The translations under genes and the position numbers were made by a program. The notes under the pieces are model-generated. The model had not been told where the DNA came from. It worked only from the letters and a program-made list of their open reading frames with translations, and did no database searches. Below, in pieces: positions 1 through 10,334 of a DNA stretch of 25,070 bases. This DNA comes from Pigoraptor vietnamica (lineage: Eukaryota; Opisthokonta; Filasterea). Position 1 is the stretch's first letter, and each line of letters begins with the position of its first letter. Location: NCBI GenBank assembly GCA_943704525.1, contig CALSCQ010001805.1, positions 1 to 25,070 on the forward strand. The letters are read 5' to 3'.

Positions 1-58
<58 letters not shown>
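1..58. repeat. (GA)n microsatellite
   Basis: The window opens with an uninterrupted GA dinucleotide run. It continues off the left edge, so its full length is unknown. It lies upstream of the first visible CFAP206 exon, probably inside one of that gene's introns. A second large (GA)n tract sits in the ZNHIT1 intron near 2.8 kb. Confidence 0.97.
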
Positions 59-61
<3 letters not shown>

Positions 62-107
62 CTGGGGGAACCGCACGAGGATTGGGGGGGGCCGTGACGC
101 ATTTCAG

Positions 108-1511
108 AGTCTTGCGCAGTCGTGCTGAATGCCTCTGCAACGCAGCCGCAATTCATCGCACTGGCGCACCTGTGGTGCGGCTTCCAGGACGAGATGATCC
201 TCCTGAATGTGCGCGACGCGCTCATCCCGGGCATGGACGAGTACACGCTGGTGGGTGTGCGACTGTGGCGTGCGCGTGATGGCGGGTTCGTGCGGCGCAA
301 TCTGATGATGCACTCGCAGCCCTATCGCATCGACGGCATGGCGCCCGATCTGGCGGCCGCCATCAGCAGCGTCGTGCTGCCGGGGACGGACGGCTCAGGT
401 GGGTGCGGCGCGCCGATTGGGCCGCAGGGCGTGCCAGCTCTGCTCATGCACGCGTCCACTGCAGACGAGGACGGGGAGCACGCGCGGCACGAGCGGATAG
501 ATGCCTCGGCCGTTCGTCCACTGCTTGCGTTCTTCCCTGATGCGACTCCAAACTACAACCGTCTGCCACTCGAGTACAAGGTACGGTTCGAGAATTGTCG
601 CGAGTTGCGGAATTGCTCTAACAGTGTCCCCCACAGGGCTTCTGTGCGTACTCTGTCGCGGCCAAGGACGGGCTGCTGATTCCCGCCGACCGCGACATTG
701 GCGTTGTCCGGTACAAGGAGCACTTTTTTGCATTCAGTAGCGCGGCGGGTGCGGAGGCATTCGCCCGAGAGCCCGACAGGTGGTGGCCCTTGCCCAGCGT
801 TTGATTTTGCTGCTGCAGTGACTTAGTGCCGCTTGGTTGGCTGCGCAGGTTTATCGCGCGACTGGTCGATATTGCGAAGAAGAGTCCCGAACTTATCCAT
901 CTCTTAGATCTTCATCGGCACATGTCGGTCGTGAATGTCGACGGCAAGGTAATTATTGTCTGCTTTCCCCTGCTCTTCTGTTTGGTCACCGTTTTGATTT
1001 TTGGTGTGTGTGTGCGCGTAGGGCGATGGTGGCGTCAGGAGAATGGTCCATGTCGTTACGAAAAGCGATGGTGGCACCCAGACAGATACGCACATTGTCG
1101 AGTCGCACATTGATAAGAAATACGACTGGAACGAATGGGAGCTGCGAAGGAAGGCCCTGCGACTGGTACGTCGATCGCCCGCCCTTGTGCGTGCCCGAGG
1201 TGCTCACTACTCTCTGGTTGTCGCAGGTGAATCTGCGGAATAAGGCGACGCATTCGATGCAAACCGATGCAAGCCACTTCCGACGCGACAACGAAACACA
1301 GGTTTATTTGCCAAAGTGGGTACCCCGCCGGTTCAACTCGGCTGGCATGGCATGGAACTTAATTTGTAATCAATCACCTTGCAGGATCGCGACAACGCAG
1401 ACGCGGAAAGATGCTTCGACGAAGGTGCCAAAGCAGACAAACTTCTTTGCGGGTCTGCGTGGCAGTCCAAGTAGCACCATGCGAGTTGTGAATCTCACTT
1501 TCGACTTCTGA
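108..1511 (+). CDS. CFAP206: CFAP206, cilia- and flagella-associated protein (3' part)
   Basis: This is the C-terminal part of CFAP206 (C6orf165 family), an axonemal protein linked to radial spokes and needed for flagellar beating. Proposed exons are 108 (or 120)-580, 637-779, 849-948, 1022-1165, 1227-1315 and 1385-1511. All junctions are GT-AG and phases agree throughout. The joined frame gives about 353 residues; human CFAP206 has about 620, so the N-terminal exons lie left of the window. Family hallmarks visible are DGLLIPADRDIGVVRYKEH, then FFAFSS, then KKYDWNEWELRRKAL, then NLRNKATHSMQTDASHFRR, and FFAGLRG near the C-terminus. An AATAAA lies about 22 nt after the TGA stop. The first acceptor is ambiguous (ttcag at 107 or gcgcag at 119). 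The gene implies that the organism builds motile cilia or flagella. Confidence 0.9.
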
Positions 1512-1532
1512 AAGATTCTCCTCGCAAATGCG

Positions 1533-1538
1533 AATAAA
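1533..1538 (+). promoter_or_regulatory. AATAAA polyadenylation signal of CFAP206
   Basis: A canonical AATAAA hexamer lies about 22 nt downstream of the CFAP206 TGA, in the right place and strand to direct 3' end formation. Confidence 0.55.
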
Positions 1539-2527
1539 TGTAAATTTGAGGCCGACCAACAAAAATGTTTGTGCAAGGCGCACGTCCGTCATCCTGAGTG
1601 TGCCATATTGTTGTATGTACCAAGGCCACAATTAGCCTGCTCATATTTTTGTAGGAATACTCATGCGAACTAAAAGTCTGGCCGCGTACCACAATTACTC
1701 AACCAATTTTTATGAAAGCACTTGCCTTCATTAGCCACTGAAATTGCCACCATTATACCGAATTTCGAAGAGGGTGCGAGGAATTGGAGAGAGTGCAAAC
1801 CAACGGTTTGAAATGCGCTTGATTCGCAGAAGTCATGCAAATGCGACGCCGGTGTACTCATTTGTTGCCGCTGAGCTCTGCTTACGGCTCTGTTAACAAC
1901 TAGTCATTCTTCCCCGTTTGACAAAAATCCATCCGCAGCTTAGCCCCCGTGTACGACTATCATTCCCGGCTTTGCGACTACATTAATTTAGTTCCACTAC
2001 TCCTAGTTTGCATTGCAATGCGTGAGAATGCACTTGCATCTCTTCTATTTCGTCAGCCTGAGAGTCGCCTGTTTTATTAAGTTTTCGAAATGTTGACATA
2101 GCGAGGAGAGCCTCCGAAAAGCCCTGTTCTTTGTACGCGTCCTAAGCGCCTATCGCGTGGATCCTTTCCACAGATGGTGCACGCCCCTCTCTCTCGAAAA
2201 TTCACTCCCGCAAAGAATTGGTTCGATGTATCCTTTTTTTTTTTTTTACCTTTGGCGTCCAACACCAAGCTACTGCAATATTATTATCACCTTTATCAGT
2301 CCCTTAGCCGCTACAAAGAATGCGCGGAGCGCAAATTTATATCATTTCATGAACCATTCACAGCTGTAAATAAAATAATCCATGCCATCTATGTACTTGT
2401 TGATTTCTAAATGTCTAAACTTTCTTTTCTCGCATCTTAGGCGCTCAGTCGAAGACAGCCAGACATGGTTACTTCCTACAGAGAAGCCTCGTTTAATGCG
2501 AGACAGAAGAATCTCATCGAACTGTTG
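1539..2527. other. Convergent intergenic region, no gene seen
   Basis: About 1 kb between the 3' ends of CFAP206 (+) and ZNHIT1 (-). It is richer in A and T than the surrounding genes. It holds only short ORFs with no recognisable protein on either strand, and a 14-nt T run near 2234-2247. No tRNA fold or repeat structure was found. Confidence 0.6.
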
Positions 2528-2810
2528 TCAAGCCAGCCATTTCAGACACCTGCGGGGCAACGCATATCATCACAAACTGCTGCTGATATTATAATATAAA
2601 GTCAAACTACTACGCACTCACCTAGTTTCCCGATGAGTGCCATGGCATCGTTCGCTGCAATACTTAGAGCCGCACAAAGTGCAGCAATAACTGGATACGA
2701 ACGTTTGTTCAAGTTAAGAAAACTGAGATGTGCATGTGTGTGTAAGTGTGTGTGCACGTGTTCGTGTGCGTGATGGTGAGAAAGCCGCAGTCATAAGGTG
2801 AGCGAGAGAG

Positions 2811-2900
<90 letters not shown>

Positions 2901-3020
2901 AGTGTGTTCTTTTTGTGTGTATGTGTACACGTGTATGTGTGTGGGTGGGTGTGCCGTAGTGTGGTTTTCTTTTTGTGCGTGTGTGTGCGCGCGCGTAGTG
3001 TGGTATTCTTGTGTGTGTGT

Positions 3021-3088
<68 letters not shown>

Positions 3089-3573
3089 GTGACGGTGTCG
3101 TGTCTGCGCGGAAAACGGCGGATATCCACAAACGCTGCAGAAGCGTCGATCGGGAAATCTGGACGGCATAGCTTTCGCAGTGAAATAATTCGTCTCACTT
3201 CCAGTAGTTTCGGAGTGTGCCTCCTGTAGAATAACCTCCACAGATTTCTTCTGGCCTCGTTTCCGGATCCCACGGCCGTCCTTTTTCCGCTTCTTCTTAG
3301 CACCTGATAAATTGCACACAGTGTCAACACTAATAAATAATATCGACCTGCGTTGCCCTTGACTCTACCTTCTTCATCCATTACTTGTACCGCGCTAGGT
3401 CCGTCGAATGTTGGGTGGGGCTCGTCTTGAAAGTTGTCCAGTTCGAGCGCATCCAGCTGCCGCTTTTGCCGGCGCTGCCGCACAAACGTGTCTGCGATGC
3501 CATGGCTTGGACGTGCCCGTGCGAGGCGCGATGTATCTTTAAGACCCGCGGGCGTTCCTGTAGAGCTTTCCAT
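2528..3573 (-). CDS. ZNHIT1: ZNHIT1, HIT zinc-finger subunit of the SWR1/SRCAP complex
   Basis: Homologue of ZNHIT1 (yeast Vps71/Swc6), a subunit of the SWR1/SRCAP remodeller that deposits histone H2A.Z. Exons in transcript order are 3573-3369, 3303-3117, 2690-2622 and 2549-2528. Phases match and the product is 160 residues, close to human ZNHIT1 (154). The conserved N-terminal block reads [17 protein letters not shown]. It is followed by a basic KKKRKK stretch and [20 protein letters not shown]. The HIT finger spans intron 2: FCSVCGYPP joins [19 protein letters not shown], and the last exon adds the end of RETRCLKWLA before TGA. The ATG at 3573 is preferred; an upstream in-frame GTG is not a plausible eukaryotic start. 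Intron 2 (2691-3116, 426 nt) is much longer than the other introns because it is full of microsatellites. Confidence 0.93.
2813..2869. repeat. (GA)n microsatellite inside a ZNHIT1 intron
   Basis: About 57 bp of GA repeat, read as a polypyrimidine (TC)n run on the ZNHIT1 sense strand. It joins directly onto a GT run, forming a compound microsatellite in intron 2. Confidence 0.97.
2869..2893. repeat. (GT)n microsatellite
   Basis: About 24 bp of GT repeat continuing directly from the (GA)n tract; (AC)n on the ZNHIT1 sense strand. Confidence 0.95.
2891..3010. repeat. Degenerate minisatellite between the GT tracts
   Basis: Three related units start near 2891, 2951 and 2987. Each has the pattern GTG, a CG-rich step, CGTAGTGTG, then a T-rich step and GTG. 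They look like decayed tandem copies of a unit of about 36-60 bp that has grown between the two GT tracts. Confidence 0.6.
3011..3090. repeat. (GT)n microsatellite
   Basis: About 80 bp of nearly pure GT repeat with two single-base interruptions, ending about 25 bp before the intron-2 donor of ZNHIT1 on the minus strand. Confidence 0.97.
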
Positions 3574-3818
3574 TGAATGGTTAAAGGGATTCGCTGCATG
3601 TAGTCGAAGATGAAACACGAAAGGTTTTGAGACAGAAGTTTGTTACCAATTTGTTACATCATACACCGGCTTTGAGCGGATTTGTGCGGAGTAACCCCAC
3701 CCACGAAACCCCAATTCAAAACAACCACAACTGCAAACCCGAGTTCACAGCGAAATTAGGATTTTAGGGAGCACCCGCGGACGACACACCACCCTCTGCT
3801 CTTCTTTTTCAATTTAGA
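3574..3818. promoter_or_regulatory. Divergent promoter region of ZNHIT1 and the myosin light chain gene
   Basis: 245 bp between the start codons of ZNHIT1 (-) and the myosin light chain gene (+). It should hold both promoters. No clear TATA box was found. Confidence 0.4.
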
Positions 3819-4729
3819 ATGGTGAGGAAACCATTGCCGTGTGATTGACCTGTTGGTGTTCGAAAAGTCTACTTACTGATTTTCGCTTTTTGTTCAGGCC
3901 GGGCTCAACGAAGACCAGATTGCAGGTACGTCAGTGCTTGAGTGCACAAGGACCACAGCGTAGAATTTTCAGAGCCCGTTGGTTTGGTTACCCAGTGCTT
4001 TTCGTTCGCATGTACCCATAGGCTTGCCCTGCCTCATGATCACGCCGTGTTGTTACGCAGAGTACAAGGAGGGCTTCGTGCTCTTTGACAAGAAGGGCGA
4101 CAACAAGATTGCCCTCGCCGACCTCGGCCGTGTGTTGCGGTCCCTTGGTCAGAACCCGACCGAGGCCGAGGTCAAGAAGACGGTGGATGAGATTGATCCC
4201 ACCGGTGGGATTCCTCGTGATGTCTATCAAGTAGAGATGTATAGTTCAATTCAGCAAGAGCTTACCCGCTAATGCTGTCCAGGAACGAAGCGTATTGGCT
4301 TCGATGAGTTCCTTCCGATTTTGACGCGCCAGCGGAAGGAAACGGCGAAGGAGAGCGACTTTATCGAGGGTCTTAAGGTGTTTGACAAGGACGGCAACGG
4401 CTTCATGAACGCCGCCGAGTTGAGGCACGTGCTCACGAGCCTTGGCGAGAAGCTCACGGACGACGACGTGGATCAGCTGTTGCAGGGCGTCGAGGTGGAC
4501 AAGGATGGCTCGATCAATTACGAAGGTGAATTGGGTCGTTAGTACGTCTTTGTGTCGTGAGCATATTCGGCAATGTCGAGGGCGCTTTCATTCATTCGCT
4601 GTGAACGAAGAATTAGGGTGAAATGCTTGTGTGCATGGGATTGGGAATTCGCTGTCTGGATTCCGTGCTGAATTTTCTTTTTGCGTTTCCCTCTTGCCAG
4701 AGTTCGTGAAGATGGTCATGAGCGGTTAG
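3819..4729 (+). CDS. Myosin essential light chain (EF-hand, MYL6/Cdc4 type)
   Basis: EF-hand protein of 148 residues that binds the first IQ motif of a myosin heavy-chain neck. Exons are 3819-3821 (ATG only), 3898-3925, 4061-4204, 4283-4525 and 4701-4729, with consistent phases. It aligns end to end with animal MYL6. Matching blocks are [69 protein letters not shown] and [13 protein letters not shown]. Calmodulin is less likely: the first loop (DKKGDNKI) lacks a full set of calcium ligands, and the family's LGQNPT and FLPIL signatures are present. The third EF-hand loop ([12 protein letters not shown]) looks able to bind calcium. The first intron splits the gene directly after its ATG. Confidence 0.9.
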
Positions 4730-5028
4730 ACACAGCTGGCCGACAACAAGTTCCCTTTGGGCTGCGCATGCTCGCAAGGCCCTCCGCTGCCGTGCGCTTG
4801 TCGTTGTATTGGTTCCGTCGCGTGCATTAAGAGATTTCTGGCGTATGGTCGCAATGCAAGAAGGATTGTCGGTCGACTCACCCCGGATGTTGCCGCGCCC
4901 ACGGCAGTCAGCTATGACGTCGGTTCAGCCGGCGCTACATCATTCAATCTGTTTGCAAAACGCGGCTGTAGAATTGAGGCTTGAGGCACAGCGGGCAGGG
5001 CTACCATTCACCCACCTGACAAACGAAG

Positions 5029-5932
5029 ATGCTGTCGTCGACGGTTTTGCGCGCGCGCGGCGCCGTCGTTGCAGTCGGCGCTTTGGCGCGCGCCAAGCAC
5101 ACGCTGCCTGACCTGCCCTACGACTACAATGCCCTCGAGCCCACCATCAGCGCTGAGATTATGCGCATTCACCACGACAAGCACCACCGCGCGTACGTCA
5201 CGAACCTCAACATTGCCGAGGAGAAGCTGAACGAGGCCATTGCGAAGAACGACGTCTCGGGCATTGTCGCTGTTCAGTCGGCCTACAAGTTCAATGGCGG
5301 CGGACACCTCAACCACTCGATCTTCTGGAAGAACCTGTCGCCGACGAGCAAGGAAGGCGGGAAGCCCCCCACCGGTGGGCCTCAGACTCTAGTTGGCGTT
5401 GGTGTGCGCCCATGTCTCACTGCCCACATGCAGGAGACTTCGCCAAGGCACTCAACGCCGAGTTTGGGTCGCTCGAGTCCTTCATCGAGAAGTTCAATGC
5501 CGCCGCAGTGGCTGTGCAGGGCTCTGGCTGGGGATGGCTTGTGGGTACAGGGGCCTGGTAATCGACTATGCGTGCACGCGTGCGTTCGAGGGGGGAAGCT
5601 CGTGAGTGTTATAGGGCTGTGCGGTTGTCTGAGGACTATCTTCGCAGGGTTACGACAAGGCCAAGAAGCGCCTCGTCATTGCAGCGTGCGCCAACCAAGA
5701 CCCCCTCGAGGGCACGACGGGTGCGTGCGTGCTCGATCGTCTGCTAATCGGCGCCGTCTCTGACAACTTGAAATTTGCAGGCCTCGTGCCGCTCCTCGGG
5801 ATTGACGTGTGGGAGCACGCTTACTATCTCCAGTACAAGAACGTGCGGCCTGATTATCTCAAGGCTGTCTGGAATGTGGTCAACTGGTCTGATGTGGCCG
5901 AGCGCTTCAAGAATGCCTCCGGTGGCAAGTAA
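5029..5932 (+). CDS. SOD2: SOD2, mitochondrial manganese superoxide dismutase
   Basis: Converts superoxide to hydrogen peroxide and oxygen in the mitochondrial matrix. Exons are 5029-5374, 5434-5540, 5648-5720 and 5781-5932, with matching phases; the product is 225 residues. The first ~27 residues ([20 protein letters not shown] and onward) are basic and hydroxylated without acids, as in a targeting peptide. The mature part begins [16 protein letters not shown]. Metal ligands are visible in [23 protein letters not shown] and [26 protein letters not shown] matches Mn enzymes rather than Fe enzymes. The C-terminus is [14 protein letters not shown]. The stop lies 45 bp from the convergent ORC2 stop. 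Confidence 0.96.
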
Positions 5933-5977
5933 GCGCGCCAAGGGCCGCAAATACAGGTGTCGAACGGGGTGTATATG

Positions 5978-7352
5978 TCATCGGATGCTGCCAAACTGGT
6001 CCATCACATGGCGAAGAACAGCGGGCTCCACAGGGATGCGCAAATACTCGACCCCGTCAGCGCCCTGCGTAGCAACCGCATGAGAGTGTTAACTACGCAT
6101 CCCCTGGAAGGCATAACGAAACTCCCACGGCTGACCTTCTTTGCGCGGATGATGGCGTGGTCCTTGAATTCGACCAGCTGCGTCCGGAGAGCGAGGTCGC
6201 TGTTCACCAAAAACTGCTCCCGGCAACGCGCATAGTAGTCATGGAACGACAGACCCGGGTCCGCGGTGTCCCCCTCCCCGCACTGCAGCTGGTATTGCGC
6301 CAGAACGGAAAACACGCCCCGCGCATTTGGCGTGAGGCTGCGCAGCACCACCAGGATAGACTTTGCCGACAGCGACGATGGCCGCACGAGAAGGGACCCC
6401 TCGTAAGACAGCTCGTGCACATAGCTCTCATATGTCGTTGCATCGTGCCATACCCAGCGCATGGACGCTGACCGCGCATGGTCCCAAACTGGAACAGACG
6501 CAATCGGCACATGAGTGGTCAGCATGACACCGTGCAGCACAACGGGGGCGACTCACTGAGTGGGGCGTTGAGGTGGTCGATCGAGGCCACAATATGGAGC
6601 CGCGGAATGACGGCAAGATCAGCCAGTACGGCCTGCGCCTTCTCCCCCCGAAATGCCGTGCCGTCGATGTTGTGAATCACAAGAAAAAAGCGGAGAGGCG
6701 CGTCTCGCTCGAGGGCAGCGCGAATGAGATCACACTGGTCCGCCGGGGATCGAAAGGCGCCCGTGTACCCTGCCACGCCCGCGGCCAGTTTGCCGAGGAC
6801 GTGGCGCAGCGTCAGCGAGGGGAAGTGTCCATTGACAATGAGGCGCGGGCAGTCCCCCAGGCACTGCCGCGCAAAGTCCTCGAGAAGAGCTTTTTTCGAT
6901 CCAAAGCCGTAGAGGAGAATGTTGAAGCCACACCTACGCCAAAGGAACGGCCGTGAGAAACGCGGCAGGGCCAAGCGTCACTGATGCCACGCACATTAGT
7001 TCCGTTCGCCACCGCGGAAAGGCATTGACGTGACGACGGCGCAATTGACGACGGTCCCCCTCGAGGGTAGGCGGGATCCGCGAAATGGCTTCGAGGACGG
7101 CCTGCGCGAGACGGACGTGAGTTGTGCAGCCGACACGTTCGCAGATGGAATCGACTCGTTACAACCGTTACCTGGCCGTCCATACTGGCGATCGCCACCC
7201 CTGCGAGGGTGCGGTCTGACGTAGGCGCTGCCTTTCCCCGCTGAGAAAAGTAAGTGTCGATGTCTTCGACTGGCCTGCAAGCCCTTGTAGCATTCAGCCG
7301 ACTGGCCCTGAGATGCCTACTGCCCCCATGTCTCACCTCACCCAATCACCAT
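5978..7352 (-). CDS. ORC2: ORC2, origin recognition complex subunit 2 (short form)
   Basis: ORC2 is a subunit of the complex that marks replication origins and loads the MCM helicase. Exons in transcript order are 7352-7342 (11 nt), 7274-7172, 7101-6995, 6933-6557, 6488-6136 and 6064-5978. Phases agree and the product is 345 residues. Recognisable blocks are DTYFSQRGKAAPTSDRTL, CGFNILLYGFGSKKALL, HNIDGTAFRGEK, ASIDHLNAPLIWDHARS, LRSLTPNARG, CREQFLVNSDLALR and GADGVEYLRIPVE. These span the AAA+-like core and the C-terminal winged helix. The chosen start (MVIGPVEDIDTYF) means the long disordered N-terminus of human ORC2 (577 residues) is absent. The tiny first exon is the least certain part, although its 67-nt intron and phase fit well. 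Confidence 0.92.
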
Positions 7353-8058
7353 GCATGCAATAGTCGCAGTGCTTATACAACGCCACGGGATGAGAACGCT
7401 ATCCCACCCCACATCGTCCCGCTTCCGTTTTCGCTTTTTGTCTCGCTCTGAACGGCGAGTGCAAGGGGCACATGAGAATGCAGCACACTGCAACGCGTGC
7501 GCATTTATGCGACTCACCCTCTCCCACGCTCCCATCATCGTTGCCCATGCGGTCGCATTCCCCGCCGGCGTGGAGGTCTGAACGTAGCGCCTTGTGCGCG
7601 CGCAACTCGCCCGCATGCTTCTGCGACGCTGCGCGATCCGTCAAGAGACGCGCTTACTTGCAACCAACCAACCACACACACCTGCCGGTGGACGATAAGA
7701 CGTTATGTCAACAACATGTCGTGGCACGTCGGCGTCCGGGACGGTGACAATACGCGGCTGCATCGTTGCTGCAGGGCGCTCGCAGTGCAGCCGAGCCGTT
7801 TTAAGGGGCACCTGTGCCAGCACCAGCAATAAGTAGATGTCATTGCATTTTGAGCATTTTCCGGAGTAACCGTATCCGAAGCCATAGTCAAACTTGTGTC
7901 TTTCTGCTGCAGGCATGTTGGTTGTTTTTGAAACGCAGGTTGAAGCCAGCGCAACGGCGTTCTCGATTAAGACCATTGTGCGTTGCAACGTGCGATAATG
8001 TTGTGGAGCACAGCCCTGGCACCACTGTAACATGGAATGAGGGTCGCTTCGAAGGGCC
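7353..8058. other. Divergent region between ORC2 and the PUF gene
   Basis: About 700 bp between two start codons. It must contain both promoters. A TATAA-like sequence on the minus strand (GTATAAGC) lies about 25 nt before the ORC2 ATG. An in-frame TGA 21 nt before the PUF ATG supports that start. A weak minus-strand coding candidate is listed separately. Confidence 0.5.
7641..7954 (-). CDS. Doubtful small uncharacterised gene upstream of ORC2
   Basis: A minus-strand frame reads MPAAERHKFDYGFGYG from about 7954 and later RIVTVPDADVPRHVVDITSY. It can be followed by a plausible 53-nt intron (GGCAG|gtgtgt to cgcgcag) into a second block, ASQKHAGELRAHKALRSDL, ending at a strong donor GAG|gtgagt. 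I recognise no family and cannot close the gene with a convincing stop, so this may be chance. Opposite-strand frames through the region look no better. Confidence 0.2.
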
Positions 8059-10293
8059 ATGTCGCTGCGGGGGCCGCGTGAGGACGCTTGGCAGCCGCCG
8101 GCGGATAAGGGGCGCGCACAGACGGAAGCACTCTCGGCGGGGCACGGACACGGGCAGAGTCCGGCCGATGAGCGCGAGAGGGGTGCGCGAATCTCGACTG
8201 AGTCGTCTGCCGCGAGTTCCAGCGCTCCTCGGCCTGCTTCCGCATCTGTCGCAGACCGCGCCTATTCCGGCGGACGAAGCAGCCGTGATCGCCATGCGCA
8301 CACGTACTTCCCAGTCGCTTATGGTGGCCCCGTTCTCCCATTCGTTGGGGTTGCGCGCACGGGCTTTGAACATGCGGAGGCCCATTTGAGTGCGGCAGAC
8401 ATGCTGTATGCCGAGCATGTCGCACACCCCTTTGCCCTCGGCTATCCCTTGACGGTGCATCCGGCCTTCCACAGTGCGGACGGAGCGAGCGCTCGAGCCC
8501 TTGGCGTGCCGGATTGGGGTTCTGCACCGCTGGCGGGAGATTCGTTATCGGTTGTTGCGGGTGTGCCGGCTGGTGGCGTGCCTATCTGCCGATACTTTCA
8601 GCAGGGCTATTGCCGTCACGGCGATCGTTGCAACTTTTCGCACGCCGACTCGGTGAATGCCGACATTACGGGACCTGGAGACAATGCGCACACGCGGGGG
8701 GCAAAAGCTTCGGCGACGCAAGGCCACTCACGCGGTCATCAGCGTCGAACAAATGGGGACGGTGGGTGCTGCGCGCAGAGCGCACCATTTTCGCGACGTC
8801 GCTCACATGGGAGGTCAGCAGGGATGCGGTATACTTCCCTCGAGCAAGTGACCGGCAAGATATATGCGCTCTGCAAGGACCAGCACGGCTGCCGATTTCT
8901 CCAGCGCAAACTCGAGGAGCAGAGTGAGCGGGCAGTGCAGGCGGTCTTTGACGAGGTCTTGGAGCACATGGTCGAGTTGATGTCCGGTGGGTTGAACGGC
9001 CGCTGCGGCATGCAAACGGTGCAACGACGTCATGCTGACACCAAGTTCGCAGACCCCTTTGGCAACTACCTCTGCCAGAAGCTCATCGAGCTCTGTAACG
9101 ACGATCAACGAACCGCAATTGTGTGTGTGGCTGCACCAGAGATCGTGTCAATCGCCATGAACATGCACGGGACGCGCTCGGCACAACGAATGATCGAGTG
9201 CCTGACATTGCCGCTGCAGGTGGAGGCGCGTTTATGTCGCATGGGGGCCCGAGTGCGCCGACAGCAGAAGGGGTTGTGTCTGACGCAGAATGCGCGCAGG
9301 TGGCGCAGGTGGTATCGGCCTTGAGGGGGAGCGTGGTGCCCCTCATCAAGGACCTGAATGGCAACCACGTCGTCCAGCGGTGTCTGCAGCACTTTTCGGC
9401 CGAAGACGCGCAGGTGCGTGCAACTTGTGCACGTGGGGGCATTTGATGCGCCGACTGAGCTCGTCCTCGCAGTTCATATACGACGCCGTCGCCAGCCACT
9501 GCATCGAGGTGTCGACGCACCGGCACGGCTGCTGCGTCATGCAGCGCTGCATTGATCACGCAACGGAGGCTCAGAAGGTGATCCGCGCGTGGTGTGCCAA
9601 TGTGCCCGTCCCTCGAAATTCGCTAACTGCCGCCTGCGCATTGTAGGCTCAGCTTGTGTCGGAGATTACTGTGAACGGGCTGACGCTGGTGCAGGTGGGT
9701 ATCACCTCTCCTTGACCTTACGGGTGGGTACATGCTGACCCTGCGCTGTACATTCAGGACCCGTTCGGTAACTACGTCGTACAATACGTTCTCGAGCTCA
9801 AAAATCCGTGTTTTTCGGATGCGCTGATCAAGCGCTTCGTGGGGAACGTCGGTCTCTTGGCGGCTCAGAAATTCAGCTCGAACGTGATGGAGAAGGTTGG
9901 TTACGGGCGTCTCTTTGCTGCATTGGACCACGCACGCTTTTCTGACCGCGACACAGTGCCTTCGGGTGGCGGAGGGTGACACGCGCAGGCAGCTGCTTGA
10001 CGAGGTCGTGGAGGCCTCGTGGCTGCCGCGTTTACTCCAAGATCCGTATGGGAATTACGTCATACAAACGGCACTCGCCATGTGCGATGCGGCCCAGTTT
10101 GCCACGGTACGTGTCGGTGCGCCTTCGCCACCACCGGGTCTGACTGTCGCTTACGTTCAGTGTCTAAACTCCGCAGCTCGTCGAGAGCATTCGGCCGCAC
10201 CTCAACCTTATTCGACACACCCCGTATGGGAAGAAAATCGAGGCTAAGCTAAACACCGTAAGCAAGTGGCACCTTAAGAAAGGGGGGGAATGA
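8059..10293 (+). CDS. CCCH zinc-finger Pumilio (PUF) RNA-binding protein
   Basis: A cytoplasmic mRNA-binding regulator of 588 residues. Exons are 8059-8986, 9053-9219, 9300-9413, 9473-9577, 9647-9694, 9758-9895, 9957-10106 and 10177-10293; all phases agree. A low-complexity N-terminus leads to a CCCH finger near residues 177-195 (CRYFQQGYCRHGDRCNFSH, C-x7-C-x5-C-x3-H). The Pumilio domain covers about 258-575 with eight repeats. Their RNA-contact motifs, R1 to R8, are CRFLQ, NYLCQ, TRSAQ, NHVVQ, CCVMQ, NYVVQ, SNVME and NYVIQ. With the known PUF code this predicts a UGUAUNUA-type target, as for Pumilio/Puf3. The first intron (66 nt) is in frame, and splicing it restores the repeat-2 helix VELMSDPFGNYLCQKL. 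The third acceptor is ambiguous by 9 nt. Confidence 0.92.
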
Positions 10294-10334
10294 AACCATG
10301 GTCGCCATCGTCTGTATTGCCAACAAGCGAATGA

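Noticed and set aside
2210-2247. Possible Pol III gene: GGTTCGAT followed by a T14 run
   Set aside because: The B-box-like match is imperfect and no cloverleaf or acceptor stem can be formed upstream.
2709-3170. Long ORFs on both strands through the GT/GA tracts (poly His-Thr, Cys-Val and Ser-Leu proteins)
   Set aside because: They are translations of dinucleotide repeats inside a ZNHIT1 intron and have no stop codons by composition only.
4061-4729. Calmodulin or centrin identity for the EF-hand gene
   Set aside because: The [10 protein letters not shown] and FLPIL motifs, the degenerate first EF loop and full-length alignment fit the essential myosin light chain better.
9053-9324. Read-through of the PUF introns in frame
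   Set aside because: The in-frame 66-nt insert breaks a PUF helix (VELMSDPFGNYLC) and has proper GT-AG ends, so it is an intron.
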